This document shows, piece by piece, positions 43,207 to 51,165 of a stretch of 64,000 nucleotides of DNA (the first letter of the stretch is position 1; each line of letters starts with the position of its first letter). The notes beneath the pieces are model-generated. The model was given only the letters and a program-made list of their open reading frames with translations. It searched no databases and was not told the DNA's origin. Origin of the DNA: Cytophagaceae bacterium (GTDB lineage: Bacteria > Bacteroidota > Bacteroidia > Cytophagales > Flexibacteraceae). Position numbers and translations under genes: made by a program. Location: positions 248,001 to 312,000 of the forward strand of contig CANGYH010000001.1 in NCBI GenBank assembly GCA_947458545.1, in the 5' to 3' direction.

Positions 43207-44505
43207 ATGACTCGACAGATTTTTAAAACACTTGCTTCTTTAGCATTTTGTGCCGCCACTTTTAGCGCGGTGCTTACTCCACGCGTATTTGCCCAAAGCA
43301 GTAGGCTCGTCGTTGTAAACGGCGGTAGATTTGAGTTTGCACCTCCATTTAGGGATTTCGTAAGCGTCGGATACATCGATACGCAAGCCGGTGCATTCGT
43401 TAAGGCTGACTCGATCCTAGGCCAGTCAGTTACAGACGGGATAACCGTAAACGATACCCTGTATTTAGCCACAGACATAGGCGTCCGTGCCTACAGCCTC
43501 CCAACGTTCTCTATTATTGGCACGTCTCCCTTTTTGTCTGGCATCAGAAAGCTGGCCAAAGTAGGCAATAAACTCTGGGCCACCCGCGGATTTGGCACCC
43601 CTGCCGGCGGCTCATATCTGCTTGCCCTGGATCCAAACCGCCTCACCGTGACCGATTCTGTTGGAGGCTTTCCCTCCGACCTCGAGCATTTGGTTTCAGG
43701 CGGCCAGGGCACCCTTTTTGTCGGCAATCCCGGCTCTTTTTTATCCGATACCGGTGCCATCTTTCGCGTAGATACCAGGTCTTTGCGCATCACCGCTGTA
43801 TATAGGCTGGGTACGCTAGGCAAGGGCATAGGCAAGCTAGGCTTTGCCAATGGTCGGCTTACGGCCATTGCCTCGCGCGGATTTGGTGCTCCAAGGGGTG
43901 CCTTTGTAACGATAGCCTCAGCCTTGGGTATGCCGGCGATTCAGCCATTATCATTTGCCGTCGGAGGGGTGGTAAGTTACCGCCAAGGCTTATTCATAGG
44001 CCAGCTAGACAGCCTCGGCCTTGGGGTGGCCAACGGCGATTTTTCGGGCTTGCGTGCCCAGCCTCGCGTGCCCAATGCCTCGGCAGCCGTAGAGGTTGAT
44101 ACTTTAGCTAACCGCGCTTGGATCACCACCGCAGACTTTGCCAGCAACGGCCAGGCACTCGCGTTTAACCTTTTTACCGGCCAGCCAGAAGCAACATACC
44201 GCGTTGGCATATCGCCAGAAGTGATTCTGCACTGGCGTGCAGCCCAGCTGACATCCACTCTCCAGGCTGGCCTCAGCCTGCACCCCACACTGTATCCCAA
44301 TCCTGCGCAAGAGGCAATCTATCTGGCTCAGTTTTTAGCCCAAGGCTACGACAACTTTGCCGTATACGACGCCCAGGGCAGAGAACATCTTGTGCAGCAT
44401 ATTGATAGTCAAAAACTTAACACATCAGATCTGGCACCTGGAGTGTATACGCTGGTCGCCAAAGGGCCTAATGGTATTATAGCCACCAGGTTCATGAAAA
44501 ACTAG
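43207..44505 (+). CDS. Secreted beta-propeller protein with T9SS C-terminal sorting domain
   Basis: A 432-residue exported protein, first gene of the cobalamin riboswitch operon. Signal peptide (about 1-29, RVFAQ), a repetitive beta-rich body with propeller-like blade repeats (SVGYIDTQAGAFVKADSIL, NKLWATRGFGTP, LFVGNPGSFLSDTGAIFRVDT, RAWITTADFASNGQALAFN), and a type A sorting domain at about 352-432 (HPTLYPNPAQEAIYL, FAVYDAQGRE, LNTSDLAPGVYTLVAKGPNG, ATRFMKN). The sorting tail predicts export by the type IX system and attachment to the surface. YncE-like propellers bind cobalamin in BtuG; whether this one does is inferred from location. No lipobox. Confidence 0.78.
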   Translation: MTRQIFKTLASLAFCAATFSAVLTPRVFAQSSRLVVVNGGRFEFAPPFRDFVSVGYIDTQAGAFVKADSILGQSVTDGITVNDTLYLATDIGVRAYSLPTFSIIGTSPFLSGIRKLAKVGNKLWATRGFGTPAGGSYLLALDPNRLTVTDSVGGFPSDLEHLVSGGQGTLFVGNPGSFLSDTGAIFRVDTRSLRITAVYRLGTLGKGIGKLGFANGRLTAIASRGFGAPRGAFVTIASALGMPAIQPLSFAVGGVVSYRQGLFIGQLDSLGLGVANGDFSGLRAQPRVPNASAAVEVDTLANRAWITTADFASNGQALAFNLFTGQPEATYRVGISPEVILHWRAAQLTSTLQAGLSLHPTLYPNPAQEAIYLAQFLAQGYDNFAVYDAQGREHLVQHIDSQKLNTSDLAPGVYTLVAKGPNGIIATRFMKN

Positions 44506-44515
44506 TTTCTTTAGT

Positions 44516-45919
44516 ATGCGCATGAGGCTGATTCTTGTTTGCATCGTTAGCTTAACCGCCCTGCCTATGGTTTGGGCCAATGGCCTTACGTTGCGAATAC
44601 AAGAACCGGCCAGCCCTCGCAAGGCCCGATGCTGGGTCACGTGGGCCAACGGATGGAACGACCTTTCTTCTGGCGGAAACCATGATGCCGTCTGGCTATT
44701 CGGCCGCGAGGCTCAGACCGGCCCCTTACGCGTGCAGAGTGCAGCCATAATTACTGGCGCAGAGCGTTTTCAGCTCAGGATAGCCTCAGACAGGCTGGGC
44801 CTTTGGTTGCTGTCTGCAGCGGGCCGCAGCTTTGAGCGAGACAGCGCGCTTGTAGAGATTGAATGGAGTACAGAGGTCAATCTCTTACGTTTATGTGCCT
44901 TAGAGATGGTTTTAATCCCTCCAGGGCCTTTTTGGGTAGGCGATAGTCTTTCCAACAACACATTGTGCCAATACGGGAGCCGTCGTCCTTTTCAAATACA
45001 TGGAGACACCGGTTTATCTCTTAACCAAGATGGAGAATTAGCCACCGGCGATGAGCCCTCAGGCCCTTTACCAAGTGGTTTTCCTATTGGTACACAAGGT
45101 TTTTTTTGCATGAAATACGAGGTAAGCCAGGCACTCTGGGCAGACTTTGTAAACGATTTGCCGGCAGAGGATAAGGCTTTACTTTATCCTGAGCTGGGCC
45201 AAAACCAGTTGCCGGCAGCGTTTACATACAAGCGGTCTCAATTAAGCGTTTCGACATCTGGCCAGGTATTGGTTCGCTATGGGGGAGCCCGTGCCATGGG
45301 CGGCCTGAGTTGGACAGATCTGCTTGCTTTCCTAGACTGGGCTTGCCTTAGGCCGCTAACAGAGACAGAGTTTGAAAAGGCATGCAGGGGACCTTTGCGT
45401 CCAATACCTAAAGAGTATGCCTGGGGTACGCCGCATGCACAAGCTCCCCTAGATAGCCTGCAATACGACGGTACATTGGCCGAAACAGAAACCGCCCCAA
45501 CCGATGCCGAGACGGGCATGGCCAATTTTGCCCGCTTTGTAGGGTTGCCTTACCTAGACGGCCCTGCACGACAGGGATTTGCCGCTAAACCAGAGCCCAA
45601 TCGCATAAATGCCGGGGCGGGCTACTATGGCTGTTTTGAGCTTAGCGGCAACGTTTGGGAGCAATGCGTACGCCTTATGATGCCCAACAGCACGTTTTCT
45701 TCTGATCCAGGAGATGGCAAACTGGCCAGCGGACGGGCCAACCAACCTGGATGGCAGGGTATCTCACCCATCGTAAGAGGCGGCGGGCATGCAAGTATTT
45801 TGGTGGATGCGCTGTCTTATCCTTACCGAGATCTGGCAGTATCAGACAGGTTTTATATCAATTATACAGGTACGCAACGCCGCAGTACCACAGGCGGACG
45901 AGGCGCAAGAGGATGGTAA
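44516..45919 (+). CDS. Secreted formylglycine-generating-enzyme-like (SUMF1/EgtB fold) protein
   Basis: A 467-residue exported protein with a signal peptide (about 1-22). The N-terminal ~120 residues are a beta-rich domain (LRIQEPASPRKARCWVTWANGWN). The rest resembles the FGE/SUMF1 fold: LIPPGPFWVGD, FFCMKYEVSQALWADFVN, CLRPLTETEFEKACRG, YAWGTPH, YYGCFELSGNVWEQCV and IVRGGGHASILVDALSYPYR. The catalytic cysteines of true FGE are not seen (the RGG motif is followed by GHAS), so it is probably non-enzymatic, as in the T9SS lipoproteins GldJ and GldK. It ends in a GR-rich tail (TGGRGARGW) and its stop overlaps the next gene (ATGGTAA). Role in B12 uptake is unproven. Confidence 0.68.
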   Translation: MRMRLILVCIVSLTALPMVWANGLTLRIQEPASPRKARCWVTWANGWNDLSSGGNHDAVWLFGREAQTGPLRVQSAAIITGAERFQLRIASDRLGLWLLSAAGRSFERDSALVEIEWSTEVNLLRLCALEMVLIPPGPFWVGDSLSNNTLCQYGSRRPFQIHGDTGLSLNQDGELATGDEPSGPLPSGFPIGTQGFFCMKYEVSQALWADFVNDLPAEDKALLYPELGQNQLPAAFTYKRSQLSVSTSGQVLVRYGGARAMGGLSWTDLLAFLDWACLRPLTETEFEKACRGPLRPIPKEYAWGTPHAQAPLDSLQYDGTLAETETAPTDAETGMANFARFVGLPYLDGPARQGFAAKPEPNRINAGAGYYGCFELSGNVWEQCVRLMMPNSTFSSDPGDGKLASGRANQPGWQGISPIVRGGGHASILVDALSYPYRDLAVSDRFYINYTGTQRRSTTGGRGARGW

Positions 45920-46233
45920 AGATTTTCGTAATCCTAATTGGTTGGTTGGTTAGCCCTTCTATTTGCTTCGGGCAAGGCAGATTTTCTGGCGGCCCAGGCA
46001 GAGGCGATGCATCAGTAGTTGTGCAAATGCAAAGCGCAGGCGGAGCACTGGCTTATCCTAACCCGGCCAAATGCGGCCAAGTAGTACAACTCTCGGGCAA
46101 TGCCACGACCTTTGACGTCCTTAGTATTAATGGGTATATACTAATTACCAATACCGCAACTTATTTAGCTAATTCGCCTGGTATTTATATACTAAAAACA
46201 TCAGACAAATGGCTAAAACTGGTTGTATACTAG
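45913..46233 (+). CDS. Very small exported protein resembling a bare T9SS sorting domain
   Basis: A 106-residue protein: signal peptide (about 1-21, LIGWLVSPSICFGQG), a short Gly-rich linker (GRFSGGPGRGDASVVVQMQ), then a segment like a T9SS C-terminal domain (LAYPNPAKCGQVVQLSG, FDVLSINGYI, LANSPGIYILKTSDKWLKLVVY). It carries no other domain. The start ATG 45913 overlaps the upstream stop and the end overlaps the TonB receptor start by 25 bp, so it is embedded in the operon. It could be a small surface protein, an accessory for exporting the adjacent FGE-like protein, or a remnant. I recognise no named family. Confidence 0.65.
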   Translation: MVKIFVILIGWLVSPSICFGQGRFSGGPGRGDASVVVQMQSAGGALAYPNPAKCGQVVQLSGNATTFDVLSINGYILITNTATYLANSPGIYILKTSDKWLKLVVY

Positions 46234-48113
46234 TATTGCTACTAGCAATATACTTGCTAACTAATTTAGTATATGGCCAGCCTGCGCCTAAAGATACTTT
46301 AAGTCTTGATGGGGTGGTTATTTCTGCACCACAGGTTAGGCTCAGACTCAATACGCAGCCTGGGCAGTTGCTCGATTGGGCAGTGCAGCCTTTGTCGGAA
46401 ATTTCTTACAAATCTTATGGCGCCGCTGGGGTTGGCAGTATATCCTTCAGGGGCTTGCCCGCCAACCAGACCGCCCTTTTGTGGAGAGGGCTCTCGCTAG
46501 GTTCTCCACTGCTTGGGCAGGTAGATATGGGCCAGCTAACCATTACCGAAGCATGGGCGCCTCAACTGGCAGACAAACCATCGCTGGTACACGCAGGCAA
46601 TGCTCCAAGCTCGGTTTGGGTAGGGCAACCACTCTACACTCCTGATAGTAGCAGGCAGCCTCGTCTGCGGGCTCAAGCCCATTTTACAGCAGGGCTTTAC
46701 GGTTTACGTGTAATCGAAGGAGCTGTAACTGGCCAGGCCAATCGTTGGCGATTTTCTGTACGCATGCTAACGTCGAGGGCCCAAAACGACTTTCGCATTT
46801 ATCGGCCGGCTGGGGCTGATCCATTGCTTCCGCGTTTTCAGGGGCATGCCATGCAATCAAGTTTACAGGCCGAGGGTGTGGCTGCTTATCAATCTAGGCG
46901 GCAGAATTACCTAGTAGAAATGTCGGCCCTCACCAATGCGGCCCAGCGACAACTGCCTCCTCCTATTACAAGGTACAGCTCTGCTCAGCAACTATTAGGA
47001 CAAACCTTGGCTTTTGTAATCAACCAACGGTTTACGCCTAAAGCATCGCGTTGGGCCTATAAGCTTTCCGCAGGCGGATTGCTGGATCAGGGCAGATACA
47101 TAGACGATGCAGGCGTATCTAATGTCTTTACAGCCAGGCAATTGCAAGCACTCGGCCGGCTAACCAACTCCGCTGCAGCAGGCTTTGGCAACCTAACTTT
47201 TGCGTTAGAGCACACCCATGCTGTAGGCATTGCACCAAGCTATGGGCAGCACCAAGCTTTACAGGTACATGCGTTCCAGGCGGGGTGTGGCATTGCGCGA
47301 GGCCGGCTAAGGCTAGACCCAACGGCCAACTATTTTATAGTGCAAGGGGCCTCCCATGCGGCAATGGGGCTAGATATATCGTTTGGAAATGAAACCACGG
47401 CCGAGCCGGCCGTGCGTTTAACGACCAAGCCAATTTTCAGGGCTCCCACCTTAAACGACTTGTACTACCCCAGCCTAGGCAACCCCAGCTTGCGCTACGA
47501 GCAAGGCCGACTTTACGAGCTGGCATTGTCTTTGGCTACGCGCTCGGCCGCCAAGTCTTTATACAAGGCCGAAATCATACCATTTATATATGATTATCAG
47601 CGGTTTATCTCATGGCAGCCCCAAGGAAACCTTTGGACGCCCTTATCCTTGTCAGATGCACGCGTTTCTGGAATTACCGGAAAAGCCACAATTACCACCA
47701 AGCCAGGCTTATGGCAATTAGACTGGGTAAACCAAGCCACCATAAGCCAGGGTGGGCTAGGAGGGGCTTGGTTCCAGCTATCGGCCCGGCCCGCAGCGTT
47801 TCTATACACGCCTGCGCTCAGGCTTACGTCTACCTTCGTAGCCAAACGGAACAACGATATTATCTCCTTCCAAACAGCATACACAGGCCAACGCCCAATT
47901 GTAACAGATCTAAGCGCACACCCAATGCCGGGATTTCTGATCTACACCTTAGCTTTAGCCCGGTCTGAGATTGCTCTGTGGGCAGGAAAGGCTTCTGTAG
48001 CTGTGCAGGTGCACGTAGCCTCTAGGTCAGATTATGCCTGGGTACCAAATTATGCTGCTCCTCGCTGGTGGGGCCAATTAAGCTTATCTTATGGTCTGGC
48101 AACGCGTTCGTAG
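46209..48113 (+). CDS. TonB-dependent receptor (putative cobalamin/BtuB-like)
   Basis: Outer-membrane receptor of 634 residues under the cobalamin riboswitch, so cobalamin or a corrinoid is the likely substrate. Signal peptide (about 1-24, LVYGQ), a plug domain (about 30-140, DGVVISAPQVRL, LSEISYKSYGAAGVGSISFRGLPANQTALLWRGL) and a large barrel (strand pairs to the C-terminus, WWGQLSLSYGLATRS). No N-terminal CarbopepD_reg domain as in SusC types. A 22-bp stretch (46391-46412) near the plug start resembles the parA palindrome. It overlaps the preceding small gene by 25 bp and the next by 23 bp. Confidence 0.88.
   Translation: MAKTGCILVLLLAIYLLTNLVYGQPAPKDTLSLDGVVISAPQVRLRLNTQPGQLLDWAVQPLSEISYKSYGAAGVGSISFRGLPANQTALLWRGLSLGSPLLGQVDMGQLTITEAWAPQLADKPSLVHAGNAPSSVWVGQPLYTPDSSRQPRLRAQAHFTAGLYGLRVIEGAVTGQANRWRFSVRMLTSRAQNDFRIYRPAGADPLLPRFQGHAMQSSLQAEGVAAYQSRRQNYLVEMSALTNAAQRQLPPPITRYSSAQQLLGQTLAFVINQRFTPKASRWAYKLSAGGLLDQGRYIDDAGVSNVFTARQLQALGRLTNSAAAGFGNLTFALEHTHAVGIAPSYGQHQALQVHAFQAGCGIARGRLRLDPTANYFIVQGASHAAMGLDISFGNETTAEPAVRLTTKPIFRAPTLNDLYYPSLGNPSLRYEQGRLYELALSLATRSAAKSLYKAEIIPFIYDYQRFISWQPQGNLWTPLSLSDARVSGITGKATITTKPGLWQLDWVNQATISQGGLGGAWFQLSARPAAFLYTPALRLTSTFVAKRNNDIISFQTAYTGQRPIVTDLSAHPMPGFLIYTLALARSEIALWAGKASVAVQVHVASRSDYAWVPNYAAPRWWGQLSLSYGLATRS
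46391..46412. repeat. Degenerate copy of the parA palindrome in the TonB receptor gene
   Basis: TTTGTCGGAAATTTC followed by TTACAAA: two bases short of the 22-bp core of the perfect palindrome. It encodes L-S-E-I-S-Y, in the same reading frame as the copy in the parB-like gene, so it could be coincidental coding similarity. Confidence 0.35.
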
Positions 48114-49191
48114 TTTCATAGGCAGCTTTGGCCTATTAGCTGCCTTGTTGTGTGCAGCTCCTGCTTGCAAACGCGAGGCGCCCGTAGGAGAACCTACGCC
48201 TGTGGCCTATACCCAGGGAGCATACGTTCTATGCGAGGGCAATTATGGCTGGGGCCAAGGCACCATAGAGTATTTGGATACCAGCATGCCTGGTGGCCAA
48301 ACGGAAGATGCCTACCTACTGGCCAATGGCTTTGCAGCCGGCAATGTTGTGCAGAGCATGGCAACTTCTGGCGATTCTGCCTATTTAGTCGTCAACAACA
48401 GCAATAAGGTTGAATTGATAGAGAAGCGCACCCTTAAGCGCCTCCGTGCCTACACACAACTTGTATCGCCCAGATTCGCCCTCCCCGTTGGGCCAGACCT
48501 TTGGGTTACCGATCTTTATGCAGGCAGGATTACCGTTTTAGACCGCGCAACGCTGGCGCTTAAGCGTACCATCAAAGCACCGGGGTGGACGGAACAATTG
48601 GTCTATGCCCAAAACAGGGTTTATGTGGCCAACCGCAGACAAACAACCCAAGCCGCTGGCGGAATAAACGAGCAGGTGCTCGTGTGCGATCCTACAACCT
48701 ATTCTATCGTCGATAGCATCAAATTTTCGGGCGGGCGTGGATGCCAAGACTTGGTCTGGATGCCGCAAGACGGTAAACTATACACCCTGTTAGAGCATGA
48801 CAGTGCCCTGCGCGGGCCCGCCCTTGCGTCCATAACACTGGCTGATAAATCACTGCATAAATGGCCAACCGTGGTTCGCAACCGCCAACCCATCAGGTTA
48901 CATGCTGCCGCGGGAGGTTTGTTATGGCTCCAAGGAGACAGGGTATGCTATTGGACGCTGACGGACGGCATTCACTCTGTGCAGCCCTTGGGTGCAGGCG
49001 CTAACCTTACCGCCATCGGCCCCTTGCCATCTCATGGTTCCAAGAGAGGGCGCTTGTGGGTTGCCAATGCGCAAGACTATGTCTCGCGTGCATCTTTGGC
49101 TTTAGTAGAGATTGACTGGGCCACACTATCGATAAATCAGATAAAAAATACCAGAACTGGTATTATTCCTGCTCAGATTGTAATATTTTAA
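48091..49191 (+). CDS. BtuG-like YncE/DUF5074-type beta-propeller lipoprotein
   Basis: A 366-residue protein with a signal sequence ending in a probable lipoprotein cysteine (LLCAAPACKREAPV) and a seven-bladed propeller-like body (NGFAAGNVVQSMATSGDSAYLVVNNSNKVELIEKRT, PVGPDLWVTDLYAGRITVLDRATLALKRTI, YVANRRQ, GGRGCQDLVWMPQDGKLYTLLEHD). In gut Bacteroides, BtuG is a surface-exposed propeller lipoprotein that binds cobalamin with very high affinity and hands it to BtuB. The same arrangement, TonB receptor followed by this lipoprotein under a B12 riboswitch, makes BtuG-like function likely. It overlaps the receptor gene by 23 bp. Confidence 0.75.
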   Translation: MVWQRVRSFIGSFGLLAALLCAAPACKREAPVGEPTPVAYTQGAYVLCEGNYGWGQGTIEYLDTSMPGGQTEDAYLLANGFAAGNVVQSMATSGDSAYLVVNNSNKVELIEKRTLKRLRAYTQLVSPRFALPVGPDLWVTDLYAGRITVLDRATLALKRTIKAPGWTEQLVYAQNRVYVANRRQTTQAAGGINEQVLVCDPTTYSIVDSIKFSGGRGCQDLVWMPQDGKLYTLLEHDSALRGPALASITLADKSLHKWPTVVRNRQPIRLHAAAGGLLWLQGDRVCYWTLTDGIHSVQPLGAGANLTAIGPLPSHGSKRGRLWVANAQDYVSRASLALVEIDWATLSINQIKNTRTGIIPAQIVIF

Positions 49192-49197
49192 TTTTTT

Positions 49198-49884
49198 ATG
49201 CAGCGGATTGTAGTTTTATCAGGTGCAGGCATATCTGCAGAGTCTGGGATTCGCACATTTAGAGACTCCGACGGGCTTTGGGAGAACCACCGAATAGAAG
49301 ACGTTGCCACGCCTGCGGCCTGGGTGCGTAACCCAGCATTAGTACTCACCTTTTACAGACAGCGTTGGGAGCAGTTGGCCCAAGTTGCGCCCAATGCCGC
49401 GCATAAAGCACTGGTTGCCTTAGAAAGCCAATACAAGGTTCACATCGTTACTCAGAACGTTGATGATCTGCACGAGCGCGCTGGCTCAACCCATGTATTG
49501 CACCTACATGGTGAGCTTTGTTTTGCCAGATCTAGCCTCGGGAGAGACAAGCAACTTTATCCAATCCGTAATCGGTACATCGATCTCGGAGACATGGCCG
49601 CAGACGGCAGCCAGCTCCGGCCTCATATCGTTTGGTTTGGCGAGGCTGTACCCAACCTCGAGCCAGCCATTGAGCTGGCCGCCACTGCCGATCATCTGCT
49701 CGTCGTAGGTACCTCGCTGCAAGTGTACCCGGCTGCTTCTTTGGTCAATTATGTATCCTCAGGTTGCGGCATCACCGTAATAGACCCTCATTTGAGCCCA
49801 ACGGTGTTACCCCCCAGCACCCAGTTGATAGCTGCCAGTGCGACAGAAGGCGTGCCGGCCTGGGTTGAGCAGATGCTTGGTTAA
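49198..49884 (+). CDS. cobB: Sirtuin-type NAD-dependent protein deacylase
   Basis: A 228-residue Sir2 enzyme removing acyl groups from lysines with NAD+. Seen: VLSGAGISAESGIRTFRDSDGLWENH, the QNVDDLHERAG motif, catalytic HLHGEL, and HIVWFGEAVP. The four zinc cysteines of classical CobB are missing; the region between HLHGEL and QLRPHIVWFGE contains none. I recall this variant in several Bacteroidota. It follows the BtuG-like gene by 6 bp in the same direction and may be read as the last gene of the B12 operon, although its link to B12 is only positional (the symbol cobB is historical). Its stop overlaps the convergent ABC gene by 4 bp. Confidence 0.9.
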   Translation: MQRIVVLSGAGISAESGIRTFRDSDGLWENHRIEDVATPAAWVRNPALVLTFYRQRWEQLAQVAPNAAHKALVALESQYKVHIVTQNVDDLHERAGSTHVLHLHGELCFARSSLGRDKQLYPIRNRYIDLGDMAADGSQLRPHIVWFGEAVPNLEPAIELAATADHLLVVGTSLQVYPAASLVNYVSSGCGITVIDPHLSPTVLPPSTQLIAASATEGVPAWVEQMLG

Positions 49885-50804
49885 TAACTGCCTACCTGCA
49901 CCACCTCTCCTTTTTTAGCTGGCACGTCACTTAGGGCAAAAGCTGGCTGCCCCTTAGCCATTGTCCCAATAAGTAGGTAACCATCTCCCTTAGGGCGGCA
50001 GGCTCTTACGGCAAGGGCCACTGTATCAGCACCATCCTTGCAAACTTTATACCTTACTAAGTCGCCGGCATCTTGGCTCAACCATCCAAATAGGGCCTGG
50101 GCCTCGGGTATGGGCAGGTTTCGCAATCCTTCCCACTTGCCACGGTAAGCCACTTGGCCATCCAACAGGTAAAGGCAATGCTTGCAGAGGTACTGTGCCT
50201 CCTCCAACTGGTGCGTGGCCAGTAGGATCGTTGCCTTACAAGCCGCAGCCTCTAATCGGCAGGCCTCCAGGAGCAACTGCCTCTGCCAGGCATCCTGATG
50301 CGTGAACGGCTCGTCGAGGGCTATCAGAGATGGCGCAACACTAAAAGCCAAGCCTAAGGCGCAACGCTGCCGCTGCCCCATGCTAAGCTCCTCGGGTTTG
50401 GCACTCATCAGGGCCTCAATCCCGAAACGGCCAACGATTCTATCTATACGCCTGCGGGCTTCATTTATGGGTACCCTATTCAGCCTTTGCCTGAATTGCT
50501 CCTCTATCCGGACAAAAGGTGCCAGATGGGCATCCTGGCTTACATAAGCCATGCCTGCAAAGCCAGGCATCAGTTGCTTGCCCGCATCCTGAAGGGCATC
50601 TTTCCAAAAGATTCTACCCTGGCTAGTGGTCTGGTAGCCGCTAAGAATTCTAATCAGTGTGCTTTTGCCCGATCCGCTTGGTCCAAGCAGGGCCATGTGT
50701 TGCCCTGCTGAAAGGTTCAGCGAAACAGGCCCGAGCTCAAATACAGGGCTAAGCCGCGTGCTAATCTCTAACGCCTCAAAAAAGGTAGTTGGCAATGGAT
50801 GCAC
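49881..50804 (-). CDS. ABC transporter ATP-binding protein with extra C-terminal domain
   Basis: A 307-residue ATPase: Walker A LLGPSGSGKSTLIR, Q-loop around YVSQDAHLAPF, signature ELSMGQRQRCALGLA, Walker B SLIALDEPF and H-loop LATHQLEEA. After about residue 225 there is a C-terminal extension (GDLVRYKVCKDGADTVALAVRACRPKGDGYLLIG) that looks like a TOBE-type domain, as in importers for phosphate- or spermidine-like substrates. No permease gene is adjacent, so substrate and direction are unknown. Start is GTG 50804, 3 bp after the rhodanese stop. It is convergent with cobB. Confidence 0.82.
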   Translation of the reverse strand: MHPLPTTFFEALEISTRLSPVFELGPVSLNLSAGQHMALLGPSGSGKSTLIRILSGYQTTSQGRIFWKDALQDAGKQLMPGFAGMAYVSQDAHLAPFVRIEEQFRQRLNRVPINEARRRIDRIVGRFGIEALMSAKPEELSMGQRQRCALGLAFSVAPSLIALDEPFTHQDAWQRQLLLEACRLEAAACKATILLATHQLEEAQYLCKHCLYLLDGQVAYRGKWEGLRNLPIPEAQALFGWLSQDAGDLVRYKVCKDGADTVALAVRACRPKGDGYLLIGTMAKGQPAFALSDVPAKKGEVVQVGSY

Positions 50805-50807
50805 TAC

Positions 50808-51122
50808 CTAATACTTGGGCACAGTTCCATCCACCTGGTCTGAGTAGGCCAAAATGCCGCCTTCCAGATTGTAGAGGTTGTCAAACCCCATTGATTCTAA
50901 CTGGCGGATAGCGTCAGCGCTGCGCTTGCCAGACCTGCAATGCACCACCACCTTCTTGTCCTTGGCAATCTGGCCCACAAAGGCCGACAATTGCCCGAGT
51001 GGCATCAGCTCACCTCCGATAGAGGCAATTTGTGCCTCAAAAGGCTCGCGGACATCAATAAGCTGAAAGGCCTCGTTGGTCTTTTGCCATTGATCCAACT
51101 CGGTAGGCGTGATAGACTTCAT
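50808..51122 (-). CDS. Rhodanese-like domain protein
   Basis: A single-domain rhodanese of about 104 residues. Seen: ITPTELDQWQ, LIDVREPFEAQIASIGGELMPLGQL, and the active-site loop VVHCRSGKRSADAI with the catalytic cysteine, ending GGILAYSDQVDG. The family transfers sulfur or serves as a redox/sulfur carrier. A longer ATG upstream exists, but the internal ATG at 51122 (MKSITPTELD) gives the canonical N-terminus; 51125 gives one extra methionine. It precedes the ABC ATPase gene with a 3-bp gap, so they may be co-transcribed. Confidence 0.9.
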   Translation of the reverse strand: MKSITPTELDQWQKTNEAFQLIDVREPFEAQIASIGGELMPLGQLSAFVGQIAKDKKVVVHCRSGKRSADAIRQLESMGFDNLYNLEGGILAYSDQVDGTVPKY

Positions 51123-51165
51123 CATAGCACAAATATCGCAACAGCTTTGGCTCAGGCCTGAGGCG

